Shown here: positions 63,101 to 64,000 of the stretch, in pieces
How positions within the stretch are numbered: position 1 is the first letter of the stretch
Layout of the letters: the number at the start of each line of letters is the position of its first letter
Assembly: GCF_014524565.1 (NCBI RefSeq)
Contig: NZ_CP060139.1
Location: 3,727,501 to 3,791,500 of the forward strand
Direction of reading: 5' to 3'
DNA length: 64,000 nucleotides
DNA from: Croceimicrobium hydrocarbonivorans
Lineage (GTDB): Bacteria > Bacteroidota > Bacteroidia > Flavobacteriales > Schleiferiaceae
The notes under the pieces: model-generated
Databases searched by the model: none
Seen by the model: only the letters and a program-made list of their open reading frames with translations
What the model was told of the DNA's origin: nothing
Made by a program: the position numbers and the translations under genes

Positions 63101-64000
63101 TATCATCATTTAAATTATAGGCAGTAGGGTTGGCGGTATAATTCCAAGTATCGCTGGCTGTGCCTTCAAAACTGTTTTGGTATAGAGAAATTAGGGAACC
63201 ACCAGTAGTGCTGATCGACTTTTCAATACCGGTGCTGTAGGTATTAGAGCTGCCAACTGACCATAATTTGTATTTGTAAACCGTGCCAGAATTTAAACCA
63301 GTATGATCCGGAATATTGGCAGCAGGACCTTTATACAAAACCGTACCTCCACCACTAATGCTACTTCCAGCGCTTAAGCTTCCACTGGGTGCACCAAAGC
63401 TTCCATTGGCAGAAGTAAAGGCCAATAATACGTCGTCACTGGATGAATTGGCAGTAGCACTAAAACTAATACTGCTTGCAGCGGCGGTCAGACTAAAGTT
63501 TTGTGGATCTGCAATGGCATTGGTAAAACGGTCTTGAGCAGTTGGACCACCCCAAATGCGAGTAGCAAAAATGGGATTATCAATAAAGGGATTACGGTTC
63601 CCCTGAGCCTGATAAACTTCATCATTGCGTTGATCTTCTAATGCCGAAACTGGATCAATCGCATTCCATTGGAGAAGTAAAGTCATGGTGGCTACATCGC
63701 TTGCCTCGCATTGACTGCTGTAGCGCAAGTCCATATAAAAGATGGCTCTGGCTACATCACCACGCCAATCATCGCCAGGGTAAAAACCAGTGCTACTTAC
63801 GGAACCATAGGATCCTGAACCGCTTTCGTAACGCTTATTTCCTCGGGAACCATTAATACTATTGGTACAGGGTGCCAAATTATGGGCATCGGCCCCAGAG
63901 CCAGTGGTGCCTAAACTAGGATTGGCTAAAGATTTTGGGAAAATGTGCTCACGCGTCCAGCCTGTACTGGCAGTTCCGGTACCACCGCCACCATAACTAT
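60192..64000 (-). CDS. secreted endonuclease I family protein with T9SS domain, 5' end cut
   Basis: An open frame enters from the right edge with no stop, so the N-terminus and start are missing; 1,268 residues are visible. The first visible part is the endonuclease I (EndA/NucM) domain: WTREHIFPKSLANPSLG, DAHNLAPCTNSINGSRGNKR, PGDDWRGDVARAIFYMDLRY and GNRNPFIDNPIF, including the catalytic histidine and conserved HN/N positions. Afterwards come Fn3-like and jelly-roll domains (SLYQNSFEGTASDTWNY), a beta-helix-like stretch and a C-terminal type A sorting domain (IRVLNVQGQVIYET). An extracellular DNA/RNA-degrading enzyme, probably for nutrient use, is the best reading. The rest of its gene lies outside the window. 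Confidence 0.88.
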   Translation of the reverse strand, partial: SYGGGGTGTASTGWTREHIFPKSLANPSLGTTGSGADAHNLAPCTNSINGSRGNKRYESGSGSYGSVSSTGFYPGDDWRGDVARAIFYMDLRYSSQCEASDVATMTLLLQWNAIDPVSALEDQRNDEVYQAQGNRNPFIDNPIFATRIWGGPTAQDRFTNAIADPQNFSLTAAASSISFSATANSSSDDVLLAFTSANGSFGAPSGSLSAGSSISGGGTVLYKGPAANIPDHTGLNSGTVYKYKLWSVGSSNTYSTGIEKSISTTGGSLISLYQNSFEGTASDTWNYTANPTAYNLNDDIWDVVSSNGGVANASDGNQFWGIRDLNNSNGGGNFYHILEFQTIDISAQSNVELSFDYYAEAFESSDLLEYELLYDNVSQGVVTLFQGATGGISSGGWQSISLSIPDAVNQIQLRLRAKQDGGSDFGGFDHIVLESALTAPQLAVTAYSPTAAQVQLTANSNGDSILLVYGEGANLNFGTASGLYSVGQSFQGIAEVAYFGPAANLAPITRLNEGAHYSFAAYSFDGNSYSSPVSAALSLPDAEGSGSAQLYFQGFEGDASDNWTLNSGNGAISSDLGALDYPPNERILSGSNSWQVNNSSQSLVLARVNTSSADSLSLVINLSSTALTSGNGADGADYIKIYLDINGGGFGASPDLTINGNNNAKWGYGSYSSGSGSNTSSGQIISSSGQNLSYSPAGGGYREADAYHQIIFGLKSVSSLAIKIEASNNSTNEVWSIDDISLSRHSNALVWNGSIWKNNEAPSSSTQNRNLIIYPGEDAEIDGLAQVNSLDLRSNAVLLVASNGKLSLNTIVSAAGSLILEADNLGTGSYVGPSVYLNLQYYIDRAGWQPIAFPFSDARFKDIEWSNGAKLNYAATAGSSTCDSCNLFYYDPDLNNGQNIGTNGSTAYGTWIGVHDSNAIVSQDKGYYLFVGPPNFGTVPLIISLSGTTRSANQSMNTQDGNGGWNLLPNPFPTALDWSAKSDFNSEGFDQSYWIYNGSAYAAYVNGTGVNNANGYIPAGQAFFVHSSHAQTGAGMNTRSFGLGQSMRAANNRGRHKMNEEKAIRLGLRIDTNFFSEIALRYQLGAEDDYNASEDALLAGGLDEQSFYFQLDADKALIIRHDAPLEGFKLYPLQLGSKALAQGYIQLKDAPEDYFYYFLDANNNLIDIQPEQELEAQSLGQGLQLVVSKHRLSEVHFKEVFWYLDAGDIYLNSFKEWKSIRVLNVQGQVIYETEEYSPQALLALKEHAGVLLLQIEYPNEEKLLKLMR

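Overview
The window comes from a member of the Bacteroidota, most likely a marine Flavobacteriales relative. The evidence is the moderate GC content, at least eight proteins ending in type IX secretion (T9SS) sorting domains, many promoters of the Bacteroidota form (TTG about 17-21 bases before TAnnTTTG), almost no Shine-Dalgarno signals, frequent TTG/GTG starts, and the local gene orders guaB-PPIases-surA-moxR and pyrG-yidC. It reads as chromosome; no phage, plasmid, insertion sequence or CRISPR array was seen.

1-9000: A leftward group (transaldolase-like aldolase, YciO-type protein, GT-C membrane protein cut by the window edge), a TPR sensor histidine kinase, and the small SRP RNA, whose 3' stem overlaps the longest reading of the kinase gene. 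Facing right are a DUF4199 membrane protein and two GT2 glycosyltransferases. These meet a GT-C transferase tail to tail.

9000-13440: A rightward set: MORN-like secreted protein, mnmA, a secreted subtilase and a nitronate monooxygenase.

13539-24086: Three tandem surface proteins of about 1,135 residues with type B (gliding-motility type) sorting domains. Each is followed by its own terminator. Copies 1 and 2 are nearly identical inside the mature region but have unrelated signal peptides and flanks, a sign of gene conversion.

24237-34883: Housekeeping. guaB, a periplasmic chaperone group (two-parvulin PPIase, lipoprotein, SurA) with a MoxR ATPase, then pyrG-yidC-DUF6438 lipoprotein.

34918-40134: A leftward group of a T9SS zinc metalloprotease, YigZ, an EamA transporter and RibD, then a small membrane protein. 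Next come a Met-CAT tRNA and a truncated copy of its 3' half plus terminator.

40247-50542: START-like protein, a PAP2/ArnT-like/GT2 group suited to cell-envelope lipid glycosylation, a TonB-dependent receptor followed by a secreted alpha/beta-hydrolase-fold protein, then aminotransferase, YqgE and PdxH.

50903-64000: A second surface-protein region. It holds a 1,917-residue lamin-tail/Calx-beta adhesin, a 59-residue PID-CTERM-like protein, two mosaic tandem T9SS proteins, and a large endonuclease I family protein that runs off the right edge. No T9SS machinery genes are present, so the secreted proteins must depend on a system encoded elsewhere.
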